A stretch of DNA of 51,006 nucleotides from Tanticharoenia sakaeratensis NBRC 103193 (GCF_000963885.1 NZ_BALE01000011.1:1-51006), one strand, 5' to 3'. Positions 1 through 8,330 are shown, counted from the stretch's first letter. A program made the numbers and translations. The notes: generated by a model not told the origin, from the letters alone.

Positions 1-404
1 CCTCGCTCATGCTCCCAGCCCTGTCATCATGCCCTCTGGTCTCCTTGCCGCGCGTCCGTGTCTATCACGGGACGGAGGTGGTTAGCACGTAGGGGCATCA
101 TTTTGTAATGCTTTGCGGTCCGGACAGGCCTGCGGACACGTCAGACTGTCTCATGTAAAGTCAGCAGTCGCTGTCGTGTCGGCTGGATTCAATGCTCGAG
201 GATACGACCATCGCGGCAGATCGTCAGTCCGGCGGCCCTGACCAGAGGATGACGCCTCGGGCATCATTTGTCGCATATGGGCTACAGGCCGAAAGCTTCC
301 TCATCCATCAGCAACGGAACGTAAATGTCAGCACCGAATAATGGTGGTGCATCAAGGCCGATTTGCGCGAGTGTCAGGCGAAAGGCAGACCCGGACGAAT
401 GTTC
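1..404. other. Non-coding left edge
   Basis: No convincing reading frame, RNA gene or strong terminator is visible in these roughly 400 bases. The stretch lies downstream of the small minus-strand lipoprotein gene. A minus-strand ATG at 8-10 could begin a gene running off the left edge, but only three codons are present and the GGGAG-like sequence before it is too close to be a good ribosome site. Confidence 0.5.
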
Positions 405-620
405 TCAGTTGGGAGCGCCCTGATTATAGCCGGACGAGTTGTTGTCCATGCCGCCTTGTCCTGCCGCCTGATTGGCGGCACCGCTGCCGGCAGCAGCGTT
501 AGGCGTTCCATCCGAACTGTGCGCAGCGGAACTCCCATTACAGGCGGAAAGCGACAGGCTGACAACGCTTGCAAGCGCAAGAAGCAGCCGGGCTCGACAA
601 GGATGGTTGATCGTGATCAT
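405..620 (-). CDS. Small exported lipoprotein (hypothetical)
   Basis: Encodes a 71-residue protein with a basic N-terminus, a short hydrophobic stretch and a lipobox ending LSLSAC, so it should be cleaved by signal peptidase II and anchored by lipid. The mature part is very short, rich in Gly, Ala, Asn, Ser and Gln, and has no recognisable domain; it is probably disordered. The start chosen is the ATG giving MITINHP. An ATG seven codons upstream is possible but adds nothing to the signal peptide. It stands alone downstream of the chemotaxis operon, separated by about 430 bases. The lipobox supports reality; the function is unknown. Confidence 0.6.
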   Translation of the reverse strand: MITINHPCRARLLLALASVVSLSLSACNGSSAAHSSDGTPNAAAGSGAANQAAGQGGMDNNSSGYNQGAPN

Positions 621-1051
621 GGATCCGTAACGACCTGTCACGGAGCGGGTTTCGTCCGTTGCAAATTTGATCGGGGCCGCACGGCCGAACGGATGCGACG
701 TCCTGGCAGCGAGAGCGCATGACTACTGCACGACGGACAGTTGCTCGTATTCCGATCTGATCGACTGCGCCCTGCCTGCGTCGCCGAAACACAAGACTCC
801 TACGCGCGTCCTGCTCGCGAGCTTGCTGGCTGCCTTCCGCGGGTGGATCGTCTCCATCCGATGAAATTAAAGGTTCAAGAGCCCATATCTCTATAAAAAC
901 AAGTGTTGGAGACACATTCCGAAGCGCTGGATGGAAGCGAACGTGAGTGATGACGCGAAGATGTGCATGAGTTGATGGCTTGTATCTGCGTGCGCTCAGA
1001 CATCTCGCCAAGGCGGAAGATGGCTGATGCGATCAATGCATCCGCGTCGTA
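621..1051. other. Intergenic region, no gene seen
   Basis: Separates the end of the chemotaxis operon from the small lipoprotein gene, both on the minus strand. An AT-richer patch around 865-900 could hold a promoter for the lipoprotein, but no well-spaced -35/-10 pair stands out. An imperfect stem (ATCTCGCC at 1001-1008 region against GGCGGAAGAT) lies just after the operon and is a weak terminator candidate without a T-tract. Confidence 0.4.
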
Positions 1052-1408
1052 TCAGAAAAATTCTGCCGCCTGATCTGGCGCAGGAAAACCCTCAATGGCG
1101 TCGGGCTGTGCATCAAGCAATCTGTCACGAAGAGCGGCCAGGGGTATCTCGACAATGGGCGCAACAGGGAATGCGATTGAAGCCCCGGCACCGCTCGTGG
1201 CCAGTGTCTGGCAGAGCGCGGACAAGGCGAATGCAGTCTGCACGGCCTGATCGATCGTCTGTCTGATTTTGAGGGTTTCTGCGGCAGGTGTCGGGTTGAT
1301 ACCCGGAAGGCCCGAGTTTTCGAAAGCCCTGAGAGCGTCGGCGTGGCGGCCGAGCGCATCGGCAAGTCGCGCAAGGAACACAGAGCCTGGGATCGTGCCG
1401 GACGGCAT
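1052..1408 (-). CDS. Che-operon terminal protein with DXXXQ motif (CheZ/CheT-like candidate)
   Basis: The 118-residue product has no clear name. It is predicted by eye to be mostly helical: one helix at about 10-32, a second at about 43-72 and a third near 88-103. The second helix carries D53-Q-A-V-Q57, which fits the DXXXQ motif used by CheZ-type CheY-phosphate phosphatases. The C-terminus ends in PDQAAEFF, acidic then aromatic, loosely like CheY-binding tails of CheZ and FliM. The ATG lies 5 bases after the cheY stop, so the gene is the last member of the che operon. Rhizobial che operons carry cheD and cheT after the second cheY; no cheD is present here. Phosphatase function is inference from motif and position. 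A plain hypothetical chemotaxis protein is the alternative. Confidence 0.7.
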   Translation of the reverse strand: MPSGTIPGSVFLARLADALGRHADALRAFENSGLPGINPTPAAETLKIRQTIDQAVQTAFALSALCQTLATSGAGASIAFPVAPIVEIPLAALRDRLLDAQPDAIEGFPAPDQAAEFF

Positions 1409-1413
1409 GCGAT

Positions 1414-1809
1414 TCAACTGGCTGCCATGGCGCCGAATACCGCTTCGATCCGGGATTTGAGCGCGGCCGATGTGAAGGGCTTGGCAATGAAATTGTTGAC
1501 GCCGTCTGCAATTGCCTGCTGCACGAGTTCGCGGCTGGCCTGCCCGGTCAGCATGATGAAAGCAAGCTTGGCGGTCCTGGGATTGGCGCGCACTGCGCGG
1601 AGCAACGCGAGGCCATCCATATCCGGCATGTTGAAGTCCGAAATTACGAGCTGCGTCGGCACCTGTTCCAGATGGGCCAGCGCCTCGGCACCGCCGCGTG
1701 CGCCGTAGATCTGTGAAAAACCGAGCTGAATGAGGTTGTTGCGCAGGAGTGCCCGGATGGATGTCTGGTCGTCCACGAGCAGGACGGTGATGCTGGATGC
1801 TGCGATCAT
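1414..1809 (-). CDS. cheY: Response regulator CheY (second of two)
   Basis: Single receiver domain, 131 residues. The acidic pocket is D13/D14, the phospho-acceptor is D58 in LVISDFNMP, the switch Thr is T88 and the conserved Lys is K110 in IAKPF. CheA-phosphate passes to D58 and the phosphorylated protein binds the flagellar switch protein FliM. The gene overlaps the end of cheB by ATGA and is followed after 5 bases by the DXXXQ protein gene. In rhizobia with the same gene order, CheY2 at this place is the motor-binding regulator and CheY1 acts as phosphate sink; assigning the same split here is inference. Confidence 0.95.
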   Translation of the reverse strand: MIAASSITVLLVDDQTSIRALLRNNLIQLGFSQIYGARGGAEALAHLEQVPTQLVISDFNMPDMDGLALLRAVRANPRTAKLAFIMLTGQASRELVQQAIADGVNNFIAKPFTSAALKSRIEAVFGAMAAS

Positions 1810-2894
1810 GCGAGGGTCTCCGGCGTCGCGATGATTGATCGGGTAGAGGGCGTGCCCTCGGAAAGCTGTCCCGCCAGACGCAGAATGCCACCGGCAATCC
1901 GGTCAAGCGGCAACTGGCGTTCCACGGCACCAAGATCGAATGCGGCCTTCGGCATGCCATAGATCACGGAGCTTTCCTCGTCCTGGCCGAGCGTGCGTGC
2001 GCCAGCCTGACGCATGGCGAGAAGACCGCGCGCGCCGTCATACTCCATGCCCGTCAGGATGACGCCAATGGCATGGCGCCCGACATGATGCGCCACAGAC
2101 TGGAAAAGAACATCGACTGACGGCCTGTGGCCATTGACAGGATCAGCAGCATACAGACGCGCCATCAGGACACCGTTGCGTCGCACAGCCTGCAGATGAT
2201 GTGCCCCGCCAGGCGCGATCAGGACCTGACCGCGTTTGACGGGCATCAGATCCTCGGCGATCCGCACGTTCGGAGCGCACAGACGATCGAGGCGTCTGGC
2301 AAATCCGTCGGTAAAAGCGGCTGGCATATGCTGGGTGATGACGGTTGGCGGACAATCGGCGGGATAGCTGCCCAGCACTTCGGTCAACGCTTCCACGCCG
2401 CCTGTCGAGGCGCCGATCGCCACGAGGGGCGGATCGCGCATGGGAGTTGCATTGACTGCAGGCGCCAGTGGCCGATCATCGACGCCTTTCCCGCGGATGC
2501 GGGCCGATGCCGCATGGCGAACGAGAGCACACAGACCTTGATAAGGAAGTGCTGCCGGAAAACCTTGCGGTTTGGCAAAGCATTCCACGGCGCCGAGTTC
2601 GAGGGCACGGATCGCGACATCGGCTCCACGTGCCGTATGGGACGAGACCATGATCACCGGCATCGGGCGAAGGCGCATGATCTTTTCGAGAAACTCGAGC
2701 CCGTTCATCTGCGGCATCTCGACGTCCAATGTCAGGACGTCGGGCTGAAGCTTGATGATCATGTCCCGTGCTTCGAGTGCTGTGGCGGCAGTGCCGACCA
2801 CATGGATCTGTGGATCCTGACGCAGCGCCACGGTCATGAGCGAACGCGCCGTGATCGAGTCGTCCACGATGAGGACGCTGACGGGCCGTGTCAT
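1806..2894 (-). CDS. cheB: Chemotaxis protein-glutamate methylesterase CheB
   Basis: 362 residues, the usual CheB length. An N-terminal receiver domain has D11/D12 and phospho-acceptor D57 in TLDVEMP. A linker of about 35 residues leads to the C-terminal esterase with the catalytic triad visible as S163 in GASTGG, H189 in TQHMP and D286 in TGMEYDGA. It removes methyl groups from (and deamidates) receptor glutamates when phosphorylated by CheA, giving adaptation. The absence of a cheD gene here makes the deamidase role of CheB more relevant. Overlaps cheR upstream and cheY downstream by four bases each, so translation is probably coupled. Confidence 0.97.
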   Translation of the reverse strand: MTRPVSVLIVDDSITARSLMTVALRQDPQIHVVGTAATALEARDMIIKLQPDVLTLDVEMPQMNGLEFLEKIMRLRPMPVIMVSSHTARGADVAIRALELGAVECFAKPQGFPAALPYQGLCALVRHAASARIRGKGVDDRPLAPAVNATPMRDPPLVAIGASTGGVEALTEVLGSYPADCPPTVITQHMPAAFTDGFARRLDRLCAPNVRIAEDLMPVKRGQVLIAPGGAHHLQAVRRNGVLMARLYAADPVNGHRPSVDVLFQSVAHHVGRHAIGVILTGMEYDGARGLLAMRQAGARTLGQDEESSVIYGMPKAAFDLGAVERQLPLDRIAGGILRLAGQLSEGTPSTRSIIATPETLA

Positions 2895-3766
2895 CGTGAA
2901 ACCATCCGGTATGCAGTGATGCCGAATGCCTGCAGGCCATATGACGCGGGATCGTCGATCCGTTCGGAATGACCCAGATACAGCTCGCCACCCGGCGTCA
3001 ATTGAGAAACAAGGCGCCGCCAGAGCGCGAGCTTCGTCGGCGCATCGAAATAGATCGCGACGTTGCGACAGAAGATGGCATCGAATTTCTGTCGCATCGG
3101 CCAGGGGCCGAGAAGATTGAGTTCACGAAACCTGATGATAGAACGGACGGATTCCTCGAAAGAGAAGTGGCCTTCGTCCGTGTCTTCCTTGCAGTATTTC
3201 TGAAACAGGCTCTGGGGAATTCTGGAACGTTCGGAAATGGGATACAAACCCCGGTGTGCTGCCGCAATGACGTGCGGATTGATGTCGGTCGCCAGAACGC
3301 GTGCGCCATATGTCGCAGCAGAGGGATAAGAGCTGAGCAGGGTCAGGGCGGCGGAGTAGGCCTCTTCGCCGCTTGAGGCGGCTGCACACCAGATCCTCAC
3401 GGGCGCAGCGCGGGAGGCGATTCCGGGTGGCGTTGCAAGGTGCTGGGCCAGATAGTCGAAATGATGCGGCTCGCGAAAGAAAGCGGTTACATTGGTCGTC
3501 AGTGCGGACACCATATGCGCGCGTTCTTCTTCGCCGTCGGGTCCGTTGAGGCGATCGCAGTAGGCGTCGAAATCCGCCATATCCAGCGCGCGCAATCGCC
3601 TCAGCAGTCGCGCGACGACCAGGGAACGCTTGGATTCACCGATATCGAGCCCGGATATGGACTTCGCGATATGGGCAATGGTCTGGAAGTTTCTGGAGGA
3701 CAACGAATTGATTGACTGCACTGGCGTCAGTGATCGAGCGTTCGCGGCTTCGGCAGCAAATGTCAT
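2891..3766 (-). CDS. cheR: Chemotaxis protein methyltransferase CheR
   Basis: 291 residues with an N-terminal helical CheR domain (about 15-85) and a C-terminal SAM-dependent methyltransferase domain. The SAM-binding stretch reads RIWCAAASSGEEAYS, and the later FDAIFCRNVAIYF matches the family FD.IfCRNVLIYF block. It transfers methyl groups from S-adenosylmethionine to receptor glutamates, opposing CheB. No C-terminal TPR extension and no NWETF-binding pentapeptide partner gene are present. The start overlaps the cheW stop and the stop overlaps the cheB start, both as ATGA. There are about 25 residues before the conserved domain, as in many alphaproteobacterial CheR. Confidence 0.97.
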   Translation of the reverse strand: MTFAAEAANARSLTPVQSINSLSSRNFQTIAHIAKSISGLDIGESKRSLVVARLLRRLRALDMADFDAYCDRLNGPDGEEERAHMVSALTTNVTAFFREPHHFDYLAQHLATPPGIASRAAPVRIWCAAASSGEEAYSAALTLLSSYPSAATYGARVLATDINPHVIAAAHRGLYPISERSRIPQSLFQKYCKEDTDEGHFSFEESVRSIIRFRELNLLGPWPMRQKFDAIFCRNVAIYFDAPTKLALWRRLVSQLTPGGELYLGHSERIDDPASYGLQAFGITAYRMVSR

Positions 3767-4233
3767 GCCGCTGCGGGCTCCGGCAGAAGCTCGCCGGAGC
3801 GCAGCAGGCAGACCACACGCCCGTCATGGGTCAGCAGACCGAATACGAACTCGCGGACGCTGTCGGTCGTCGCGGACGGAAGATCCTGAATATCCCCGGC
3901 CTTGATCTCGACGATGTCCGACACCTGGTCGACAAGGATGCCGGCAATGCGATCGCCGATCTCAAGTACGACGATGACGTCCCGGACGGTAGCATGCTCG
4001 ACGCCGGGTGCCAGACGTGCGGCCAGATTGATGATCGGCAGAACGGTCCCGCGGATGTTGATGACGCCACTGATGTAGTCGGGCGTACGTGGCAGCGGAG
4101 TGATGGTGACCCAGCTCCGGATTTCCCGGACCGACATGATGTCGATGCCGTATTCGCGTCCGTCGATGGCGAAGACCATGACCTTTTCCGGGGCGTCTCG
4201 ATCAGGCTGGCGCATTGCTTGTGTCATGTCCAT
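3763..4233 (-). CDS. cheW: Chemotaxis adaptor CheW
   Basis: 156-residue single CheW domain that couples receptors to CheA. The core reads from about residue 17 (KVMVFAIDGREYGIDI) through the conserved RG in GVINIRGTVLPIINL, and ends LLRSGELLPEP. The ATG at 4233 was chosen because CGGAG stands five bases before it and it overlaps the cheA end by ten bases. An upstream in-frame ATG at 4296 would add a Pro/Arg-rich stretch that is only the shadow of cheA. Sits between cheA and cheR. Confidence 0.95.
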   Translation of the reverse strand: MDMTQAMRQPDRDAPEKVMVFAIDGREYGIDIMSVREIRSWVTITPLPRTPDYISGVINIRGTVLPIINLAARLAPGVEHATVRDVIVVLEIGDRIAGILVDQVSDIVEIKAGDIQDLPSATTDSVREFVFGLLTHDGRVVCLLRSGELLPEPAAA

Positions 4234-6359
4234 GAAAGCTCCGGGCGATTTCGGTCGTGGTCGATGGCAGGGTGGCCGGGGCGGCCATCCTGCCATCCGA
4301 CCAGTGCGTCGACATCGATGATGAGGGCGACGTCGCCGTTGCCGAGGATCGTGGCAGCGGCAATTCCGGCGACGCGCGCATAATTCTTTTCAATGCTTTT
4401 GATGACGATCTGGGATTGCTGCACGATGTCGTCGACTGCCAGCGCCATGCGTTGTCCCTGTTCGCTCTCGACGATCATGACGAGAGGGACGTGCGCATGA
4501 TTGATGCATGGGTTGGAGGTAAGGCATGCGCCCACATCGACGACTGGAAGATGCTGTCCGCGGCCGTTGTAGATAAGGCTTCCGTCGCTCAAGGAAAAAA
4601 CCTTGGCGGGATCCGGTGTCAGGGATTCCACGACATGACCGACGGGGGCGATGAATGTCTGGCCGCCGGCGCGGAACACCATGCCGTCGAGCACGGCCAG
4701 CGTCAGCGGCAGGGAAAGGATGATGGTCGTGCCGCGTCCGTATTCGGACTGCACCACGATGCGGCCACCGAGCTCCGTGATGGAGCGCTTGACCACATCC
4801 ATTCCGACACCGCGGCCGGACAGGTCGGAAATCGCGGCAGCGGTGGAAAATCCCGGTGCGAAAATGAGATTGTGCACCTGGGCTGCGTCGATCGTGGCCT
4901 GCGGATCGATCAGGCCGCGCTCGATGGCCTTGGTACGGACTCGTTCCGTATCGATCCCGCGCCCGTCGTCGGAAATCTCGATGACCAGACGGTCCGACCG
5001 ATGACGTGCCGTCAGCCGGATTTCGCCCTCCGGCGGTTTATGGGCTTCCGATCGTCCGGCCGCGGGTTCGATGCCATGGTCCACGGCATTGCGCAGGATG
5101 TGCGTCAGCGGATCGACCAGATGCTCGACGATCGAACGATCCACCTCGATGTCCTCGCCCGACAAGATCAGCCGGACCGGCTTGCCGGTGGCGGCGGACG
5201 CCTCACGTACGACGCGGCCCATTCGCTGGAAGACAGCGCCGATCGGATGGGCGCGCATTGCCATGACACCCTCCTGAAGCTCTCGCGTCAGATGATCGAG
5301 ATTGGCAATGGCTGTGTTGGCCATGGCAGCCTGATGCTTGGGAATTTCGCCCAGGCACTGGTGCAGGGCAGCCTGATTGATGACCAGTTCGCCGACGAGG
5401 TCGACCAGTTTGTCCACGCGCGCCAGATCGACCCGGATCGATGTCTGTCCCTTGGACACGGAGACCGAAGGGCTTTGCGAGGTCGGCTCGGCCTCTTGCC
5501 GCGCAGGTTGCATGTCGATCGATGGGGCGGGGTCGGGGGAGGCGATTGGTGTCGCAGGCGTCTGAAGCGCGCCTGGGGGCGTGACGACGCCATTGGGGTC
5601 AGGTTCAATCGAAAGCCCTAGATCGTCGATTGACCACTCGAGCGCTGCCCGGATCGCGGCTTCGTCCACATCGGCTTGCAGTTGAACATTCCAGATCAGA
5701 TAGCCATCATGGGGGTCCAACGCGTCGAGTGTCGGCAATGCATCGGTTACGATGATGGTATGACACGAGCCCAGGGCCGCAAGCGCTGTGAGCGCATTGC
5801 GAATGTCGTCCCCGCAGGCATAGAGCGTACGGCTCGGCGCAAGCGTAAGCCGCCAGCGCCCGACAGATGCGGGTGTCTCGAGAGAGACCGGAACCGGCGT
5901 GAAGGACAGGCCCGCCAGCAGGTCGAACGGATCGTCGCCAGGTGGCATTTCCGGCACGCTGTCGGAAGAGGCCTGCTGCCGGGCATGGGCTTCGAGCGCT
6001 TCTGCAATCAGGGTCTCGTCGCCGACGGCCTGCTCGTCTCCGATTTTGGCCTTGCCGACGAGGTCTGCCAGTCGATCACTGGCCTGGAACAGCAGGTCGC
6101 AGGTTGCATCGGTCGGGGTGAAGCGACCACTGCGCAGGTCATCGAGTATGTTCTCGACGCGATGGGCAAAACGCACGAGGCGCTCAAGCCCGAAAGCGCC
6201 CGCACCTCCCTTGATCGAATGAACGGCCCGGAAGATCGCATTGATCGTCTCGGCATCGGGGCCGTTGGCCGCCAGTTGCTGCAGCCCCCGGTCAAGCTCG
6301 ACAAGGAGCTCGTCACACTCTTCGAAATAGACGAGCCTGATCGCATCCAGATCGTTCAT
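4224..6359 (-). CDS. cheA: Chemotaxis histidine kinase CheA
   Basis: 711 residues with the full CheA domain set. The HPt domain comes first (1 to about 105), with phospho-accepting H47 in FRAVHSIKGG. A middle region (about 150-260) should be the CheY/CheB-docking P2 domain and diverges from the enterobacterial type. A Pro/Ala-rich linker leads to the dimerisation helices (RVDKLVDLVGELVINQ). The ATPase domain shows the N box HILRNAVDHGIEP, G1 box DDGRGID and G2 box GRGVGMDVV. The C-terminal CheW-like domain completes it. It autophosphorylates under receptor control and passes phosphate to the two CheYs and CheB. Starts 10 bases after the upstream cheY. Confidence 0.97.
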   Translation of the reverse strand: MNDLDAIRLVYFEECDELLVELDRGLQQLAANGPDAETINAIFRAVHSIKGGAGAFGLERLVRFAHRVENILDDLRSGRFTPTDATCDLLFQASDRLADLVGKAKIGDEQAVGDETLIAEALEAHARQQASSDSVPEMPPGDDPFDLLAGLSFTPVPVSLETPASVGRWRLTLAPSRTLYACGDDIRNALTALAALGSCHTIIVTDALPTLDALDPHDGYLIWNVQLQADVDEAAIRAALEWSIDDLGLSIEPDPNGVVTPPGALQTPATPIASPDPAPSIDMQPARQEAEPTSQSPSVSVSKGQTSIRVDLARVDKLVDLVGELVINQAALHQCLGEIPKHQAAMANTAIANLDHLTRELQEGVMAMRAHPIGAVFQRMGRVVREASAATGKPVRLILSGEDIEVDRSIVEHLVDPLTHILRNAVDHGIEPAAGRSEAHKPPEGEIRLTARHRSDRLVIEISDDGRGIDTERVRTKAIERGLIDPQATIDAAQVHNLIFAPGFSTAAAISDLSGRGVGMDVVKRSITELGGRIVVQSEYGRGTTIILSLPLTLAVLDGMVFRAGGQTFIAPVGHVVESLTPDPAKVFSLSDGSLIYNGRGQHLPVVDVGACLTSNPCINHAHVPLVMIVESEQGQRMALAVDDIVQQSQIVIKSIEKNYARVAGIAAATILGNGDVALIIDVDALVGWQDGRPGHPAIDHDRNRPELSWT

Positions 6360-6369
6360 GGCCGTCTCC

Positions 6370-6744
6370 TCAGGCCGTCACGCGACTGACAGCCTGCAGC
6401 AGGACATCGGGCGCGAAAGGCTTGACGATCCAGCCCGTGGCACCGGCGGCGCGCGCGCGGGCCTTTTTGGCGGGATCCGATTCCGTGGTCAGGACGAGGA
6501 TCGGCACGAAAGCCAGACGCGTCCGCTCCCGTGCCCGTTCGATGAAACCGAGCCCGTCCAGCCGCGGCATGTTCACGTCCGTGATGATTGCAGCCGGCAG
6601 CGGACAGTTGGCGGCATCAAGGCGCTCGAGGCCATCAATGCCGTCCACCGCCTGTTCGACACGATAGCCCGCCCCCGTCAGAACGGTCCGCAGCAGGTCG
6701 CGGATCGTGCGGGAATCGTCGATGGTGAAGATCAGCCGGCTCAT
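6370..6744 (-). CDS. cheY: Response regulator CheY (first of two)
   Basis: 124-residue lone receiver domain. D9/D10 form the acidic pocket, D56 in IITDVNMP is the phospho-acceptor, T86/T87 the switch residue and K108 in IVKPF the conserved Lys. The start MSRLIFTIDD was chosen because it overlaps the STAS gene stop as ATGA; longer in-frame starts only read the STAS gene in another frame. Lying between the STAS gene and cheA, it holds the CheY1 position of the rhizobial operon, where CheY1 is a phosphate sink emptied with help of CheS. That role is inferred from gene order. Confidence 0.95.
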   Translation of the reverse strand: MSRLIFTIDDSRTIRDLLRTVLTGAGYRVEQAVDGIDGLERLDAANCPLPAAIITDVNMPRLDGLGFIERARERTRLAFVPILVLTTESDPAKKARARAAGATGWIVKPFAPDVLLQAVSRVTA

Positions 6745-7061
6745 GCCGAGGCCTCCGGCAACAGCAAGGTGCGGGCACCGAGAAGCGTGAGCCCTTCGAC
6801 GAAGGCATCCGACGGCGAATCGAAGACGAGCGTTCGACCTGAAGCCGCGAACGTTCGCGCGGCCGAAAGGAGGATTTGCAGGCACAGGCCGCCGATCCGT
6901 TCGACCCTGCGGGCATCGATCCGTACGACCGGGTCAGTGGTCTCGCGCAGGGCGCCGAGCAGTGGATCGGCTTCGTCCGACGTCAGGGACGGAGCGAGCG
7001 TCAGGCTGACGGGCCCGGGACCCGCTGGTGGCGAAGATGCGCGAGGAGAGGCAGGCAGCAT
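6741..7061 (-). CDS. STAS-domain protein, CheS-like, heading the che operon
   Basis: 106 residues forming a divergent STAS (anti-sigma-antagonist) fold. The usual DSSGL loop, with its phosphorylatable serine, is replaced: the region reads RIDARRVERIGGLCLQILL, so Ser-switch control is unlikely. In Sinorhizobium meliloti the small gene at exactly this position, before cheY1-cheA, encodes CheS, reported to bind CheA and speed CheY1 dephosphorylation. Same position and size suggest the same job here, which is inference. The first 20 residues are Pro/Ala/Ser-rich. No ribosome site is obvious before the ATG, and the stop overlaps the cheY start. Confidence 0.75.
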   Translation of the reverse strand: MLPASPRASSPPAGPGPVSLTLAPSLTSDEADPLLGALRETTDPVVRIDARRVERIGGLCLQILLSAARTFAASGRTLVFDSPSDAFVEGLTLLGARTLLLPEASA

Positions 7062-7172
7062 GGGGAACGGCCGATCGACGTTTGAACAACGATGGGGCCG
7101 TTCTACGATCAGGAGGTGTACAAGACCTTAAGGCGCGGATGCTTTTTCCATTCTTTCCCGATGCGGCGGTGC
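7062..7172 (-). promoter_or_regulatory. Probable che operon promoter region
   Basis: These 111 bases between the protease gene and the first che gene should hold the operon promoter. I could not pick out a confident sigma-70, sigma-54 or flagellar sigma-28 element. The minus-strand sequence includes TTAAGG and a TGTACA palindrome, but spacing to a -10 box is not convincing. Confidence 0.3.
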
Positions 7173-8180
7173 CTACGGACTTTCCGCGGCCTTTCGGGCC
7201 GGGTCGTTCGCCGGGATTTCGGCGCGGCTCTGGATATACATCGTATTGCCGTTCCTCGGGATCCACACGCGATGGCCGCGCAGGAAGTCGTCGCCGAGAA
7301 GCGCATAATCCTGATCCGGCAGGACAGTGAGGACGACGTTGTTCAACGTGATACTGCCGACGCCGAGGGTCGCAAAACGGTGACGCCAGCCCGTGATCGG
7401 CGTGTTTCCGACACCGCGCACGTGGATTTTCACGTCCTGATCGAGCATGGCATCCGTCACGCCGGCACGATGGGCATCGTCGAGCGGAATGGTGGTCGTG
7501 GAAGCGCCACTGTCGAGAGCGGCTGTGACACGCTTGCCGTTCACCATCAGCGTGACACCGATCTTGTTCCTGCCGGGGCCATCGATATCAATCGGAGCGA
7601 GATGCATCATGCCGCTCCAGAGCGGTGCCGGCATTGAACAGCCTGTCACATGCAGAAGTGACATGGTCGTATCAGGCTGATCCAGCACGATATCGTAGTT
7701 CAGCATGAACTCCGCGCCGAACAGACCGACCACCGGCAATCCGCTGACGGGCCTGGCCTGCGGCAGGTCGGCAACCAGGAACGCCGCGTCGCGCGCCTGA
7801 CCTGTGCCGAGAGCTATGGTGCGCGCAGTCTGCACGCTTGCCATGCTCGGCCCATCCACGCCTCCGACAAGCCCCGTCGCGCCATTGGCATTCAGGCCAA
7901 GCTGATCGGCAGATCGTGGCGAGATCGTACTGTTGTAGCTCCCGCTGTCCACGATGAAGGCAACCGGATGCCCGTTGACGCTCGCCCGCACGATCGGTGA
8001 GCCCTGCCGGTTGAGGATCGGAATGTTCCCGAAACCATCGATGACACATCGGCCATTACCTTGGGGATCGGTGCATCCTGCAAGTCCCAGCAGGGCAAGG
8101 CTCCCCGCCAGAGCGCGGGAGAGACGCCGCCATGCTCCTGAAATCCGGGCTGGTGGAATGTCCCGGCTACGTTCCATCAT
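7173..8180 (-). CDS. Retropepsin-like aspartyl protease lipoprotein
   Basis: 335-residue exported protein. After a basic N-terminus comes a hydrophobic stretch and lipobox LLGLAGC, so it is likely a periplasm-facing lipoprotein. Two pepsin/retropepsin lobes follow, each with an active-site motif: FIVDSGSYNSTI in the first and AALDSGASTTTI in the second, plus a later ALLGDDFL hydrophobic-Gly element. Two lobes in one chain are expected to pair like a pepsin. Both motifs are DSG rather than DTG. Start taken at the ATG preceded by AGGGCGAG; the adjacent ATG one codon on is equally possible. It is upstream of the che operon but has its own spacing, so no functional link is claimed. Substrate unknown. 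Confidence 0.85.
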   Translation of the reverse strand: MMERSRDIPPARISGAWRRLSRALAGSLALLGLAGCTDPQGNGRCVIDGFGNIPILNRQGSPIVRASVNGHPVAFIVDSGSYNSTISPRSADQLGLNANGATGLVGGVDGPSMASVQTARTIALGTGQARDAAFLVADLPQARPVSGLPVVGLFGAEFMLNYDIVLDQPDTTMSLLHVTGCSMPAPLWSGMMHLAPIDIDGPGRNKIGVTLMVNGKRVTAALDSGASTTTIPLDDAHRAGVTDAMLDQDVKIHVRGVGNTPITGWRHRFATLGVGSITLNNVVLTVLPDQDYALLGDDFLRGHRVWIPRNGNTMYIQSRAEIPANDPARKAAESP

Positions 8181-8330
8181 GCGCTCGCCCTGCCGTTTCG
8201 TTACGTTTTGACATATGCCTGCGCATGGCTTTCTCGGCAACCGTCAAGGTTTCGAGGAGGGCTTGGGCGACCGCGCGCTCTGGCATACAAATTCACGCTG
8301 ACTGCCGCAGATCTGAAGGACCCGCTCCGC

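Noticed and set aside
860-905. Plus-strand promoter with TATAAA near 892
   Set aside because: No -35 box at 16-18 bases and no plus-strand gene downstream.
4257-5621. 454-codon open frame antisense to cheA
   Set aside because: Mirrors the coding frame of cheA, His/Asp/Arg-rich without any motif; cheA is fully supported.
7062-7172. Sigma-28-type flagellar promoter before the che operon
   Set aside because: TTAAGG and GATCGTAG pieces exist but not with the required spacing or sequence.
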